Origin: Rhodospirillaceae bacterium
GTDB lineage: Bacteria > Pseudomonadota > Alphaproteobacteria > Rhodospirillales > Casp-alpha2
Assembly: GCA_002696205.1 (NCBI GenBank)
Contig: NZRL01000035.1
Span: forward strand, 1 to 32,711
Length of the DNA stretch: 32,711 bases
Direction: 5' to 3'
The notes under the pieces are model-generated. The model saw only the letters and a program-made list of their open reading frames with translations. It was not told where the DNA came from and did no database searches. The position numbers and the translations under genes were made by a program. Each line of letters opens with the position of its first letter. The first letter of the stretch is position 1. Below are positions 31,055-32,711 of this stretch, piece after piece.

Positions 31055-31416
31055 GCGGAAAATTGGACCGCGTTATTCTGGAAACCGGCTCCGGTGTGTC
31101 GCTGCGCGGCGGCAATTACACGAAAGCCGCCTGCCGCGCCGTCGACGACGCCATTCATCATTCCAGCCTGTCGTTCATGCGTGAAATGGGCATGGACCCG
31201 GATACCGAAATGGTCGTCGAGGTCACCATTGGCGTCCAGGACCCGTCGGCGGTCGACGTCGAAGCGGTTCAGGCGCTGCTGCCGCACGGCAAAGCGTCGG
31301 TTCAGGTGGTGAAAGGCGGCTTGAACGTCCCTTATCCGGAACGTGGATACGAGACGATCATCGCCAGCGCCGCGATTGCGGCCTTCGCCGATCTTTCGAA
31401 GTTCAAAAGCGCGTAA
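31051..31416 (+). CDS. Lin0512-family protein, second copy
   Basis: A 121-residue paralogue of the preceding gene, aligning end to end: VILETGSGVSLRGGNYTKAACRAVDDAI, then EMVVEVTIGVQDPSAVD, then LLPHGKASVQVVKGGLNVP and a C-terminal Ala-rich helix. Shared positions include the TKAA-RAV-DA helix, the VEVTIG strand and the GGL-P turn, but overall identity is low, so the duplication is old. The start ATG overlaps the stop of the first copy, which favours equal production and a heteromer. The convergent AraC gene ends 97 bp downstream. Confidence 0.88.
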   Translation: MSGKLDRVILETGSGVSLRGGNYTKAACRAVDDAIHHSSLSFMREMGMDPDTEMVVEVTIGVQDPSAVDVEAVQALLPHGKASVQVVKGGLNVPYPERGYETIIASAAIAAFADLSKFKSA

Positions 31417-31512
31417 GCGCCGCGCGCGAAACGCCGATCACAGATACGAGGCTCTGATCGAATAGGTCCCGGACAGGGCGGTTTTGACAGACGATCAGCC
31501 CGCGGGCGGGGC

Positions 31513-32568
31513 TCAAGACACGGACGGCAAGACCTGCGACAACCACGTTTCGTAATCGCGGTCGCCGACCTGTGTGGGGTTGGCGATCGCGCTGTTCAGG
31601 CGCAGGCCCGCTCTGCCCATGTCCCGCGCCTGTTTGGGGGACAGGCCGAACCGGGCCTTGAACGCGCGCGAAAAGTGAGCCTCGCTTGAGAAGCCCCAAT
31701 TGAAGGCAATGTCGTAGATATACCGATGCGCCAAGGCGAGTGACGTCAGGTCCTCCGCCGCCCGGCGCAGGCGCCGTTCCTGGATATAGGCGCGGACCCC
31801 GCCATGATGTTCGAACAGTCGATATAGACTGGCGCGGGACAGGCCGATCGCGCCGCAGATCGTCGTGATCGAAAGATCGTTCAAATGCAGATTTCGCTCG
31901 ATCTCCGCCTTTGCCCGCTGCATCAGCCTTGCGGCGATGGAGGCCGCACCGTTTTCGATGTTCCGGGTATCGCCGTTCAAGGCACTGGCCATCAGCGCCA
32001 GGGTCGGCTCGATCATCAGCGTGGCCTCGTCACGGCTCAATGAATTGGCCTTGGTTGCGATCATCCTCAAATGCGCGGCGGCGATGTCGGCCAATGCGGA
32101 ACCCCGTTTCAGAACGCGCCCTTCCTGGCTGTCCGGGCGCTTCAGGAAAGGGGCGAGCAGGGAACGCGGCACGACCAGGGAGAGGTGTTCGAAGTCGCTT
32201 GTCGTTGCCTCGTGCCGTTCCGCCAGATCAATGATCAGAATGTCGCCCGGTTCCGCTTCGCCCTGGCGGCTGCCGCTTCGCACGGCTTGTCCTCCGCGCA
32301 GATGGGTTTGGATCAGGTAGTGATCCAGGCCGTCATTGGCGGGGCGCAAAGGGCCGCGTTCGAATTTCTGCGCCGCTGTCTCGCAGCGGCTGAACATGAT
32401 CTGGTCGTTTAGGAGATAGCTTGTCAGGGAGGCGTTGAAGCCATCCATCCGGGTGCGGATCGTCGGCGTAATATCGAAAAGTGCGGCAATGCTCTCGCGC
32501 CAAATATCGAACCGCTGCCCGCCGGGCAGGCGCTTGGTCGAAAAATCGGACTTGTCGATTGCATTCAT
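31513..32568 (-). CDS. AraC-family transcriptional regulator
   Basis: A 351-residue regulator. The N-terminal region (about 1-220) is an AraC_binding_2-type sensor (RFDIWRESIAALFDI..., GGQAVRSGSRQGEAEPGDILIIDL). The C-terminal 110 residues carry the two helix-turn-helix motifs: LSITTICGAIGLSRASLYRLFE and IYDIAFNWGFSSEAHFSRAFK, ending with the family FGLSPKQAR. The start is ATG 32568; a TTG 15 codons upstream is in frame but unlikely. It faces the Lin0512 pair tail to tail, so control of those genes is not implied by layout. Its target may lie beyond the right edge. Confidence 0.92.
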   Translation of the reverse strand: MNAIDKSDFSTKRLPGGQRFDIWRESIAALFDITPTIRTRMDGFNASLTSYLLNDQIMFSRCETAAQKFERGPLRPANDGLDHYLIQTHLRGGQAVRSGSRQGEAEPGDILIIDLAERHEATTSDFEHLSLVVPRSLLAPFLKRPDSQEGRVLKRGSALADIAAAHLRMIATKANSLSRDEATLMIEPTLALMASALNGDTRNIENGAASIAARLMQRAKAEIERNLHLNDLSITTICGAIGLSRASLYRLFEHHGGVRAYIQERRLRRAAEDLTSLALAHRYIYDIAFNWGFSSEAHFSRAFKARFGLSPKQARDMGRAGLRLNSAIANPTQVGDRDYETWLSQVLPSVS

Positions 32569-32711
32569 AACCCGGTCGCCAATACCGCGGCGGCTCGTTC
32601 GCAGGACCTGCAATGGCCCCCCATGGCCGCATTATTCCTTGGTCCAAGGGTATCGCCCGGCATGACGGCGGATCAAGGAATTTGAGACGCTCAGTCAAAC
32701 ATCGCCGAAAC
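32569..32711. other. upstream region of the AraC gene, right window edge
   Basis: These 143 bases hold no complete gene. An ATG on the plus strand at 32660 meets a stop after seven codons. The region should contain the promoter of the AraC gene on the minus strand, but no clear -35/-10 pair was found. Confidence 0.4.

Noticed and set aside
29262-32711. A genomic island inserted at tRNA-Arg
   Set aside because: No integrase, no repeated tRNA 3' end downstream, and base composition does not change.

Overview
The window looks like part of a chromosome from a free-living, G+C-rich alphaproteobacterium, most likely of Rhodospirillales type. The reasons are an NDUFS4-type complex I accessory protein, a MarR regulator of the alphaproteobacterial LdtR/PetP type, a HAAT amino-acid ABC transporter, and the ATP-grasp/alpha-E/transglutaminase trio common in this class. 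There is no phage, transposase, plasmid or CRISPR signal. The window reads as core and near-core housekeeping sequence with some uncharacterised families.

Layout. 1-722 (-): TadD-like TPR lipoprotein, running off the left edge. 851-3022 (+): MarR-type regulator, then a Hpt / pseudo-receiver / receiver / degenerate-GGDEF signalling protein. 3045-5913 (-): HAD phosphatase of the GmhB type, glutaryl-CoA dehydrogenase, and an unknown single-pass membrane protein. 6127-9093 (+): an unknown lipoprotein, a membrane-anchored alpha/beta hydrolase, an unknown 142-aa protein, an intrinsic terminator, and an orphan Panacea/DUF4065 protein. 9308-14341 (+): a complete five-gene branched-chain amino acid type ABC transporter (substrate-binding protein, LivH, LivM, LivG, LivF). 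14342-14890 holds no convincing gene. 14891-16603 (-): IlvD/Edd dehydratase. 16834-20063 (+): circularly permuted ATP-grasp, alpha-E and bacterial transglutaminase-like proteins.

20132-27853 (-) is a tightly coupled ten-gene Mrp-type cation/proton antiporter operon. Its order is E, F, G, A-C-terminal (MbhD/E-like), B, C and D, followed by a second D-like subunit, a 91-aa membrane protein and a third D-like subunit. No full-length MrpA is present, and the first seven genes follow the order of the archaeal Mbh antiporter module. The gene for the MbhD/E-like subunit appears to start at a non-canonical ATA codon that overlaps the stop of mrpG and sits six bases after a strong ribosome binding site.

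28032-32711 (+ then -): a DUF192 protein, tRNA-Pro(UGG), the NDUFS4-like protein with a terminator, tRNA-Arg(UCU), a D-2-hydroxyacid dehydrogenase, two tandem Lin0512-family paralogues joined by an ATGA overlap, and an AraC-family regulator on the opposite strand.

For a second look, the best candidates are the Mbh-ordered three-D-subunit antiporter with its ATA start and unnamed small subunit, the ATP-grasp/alpha-E/transglutaminase trio without a neighbouring Anbu protease, and the tandem Lin0512 pair. Family assignments come from reading motifs by eye; no database search was run.
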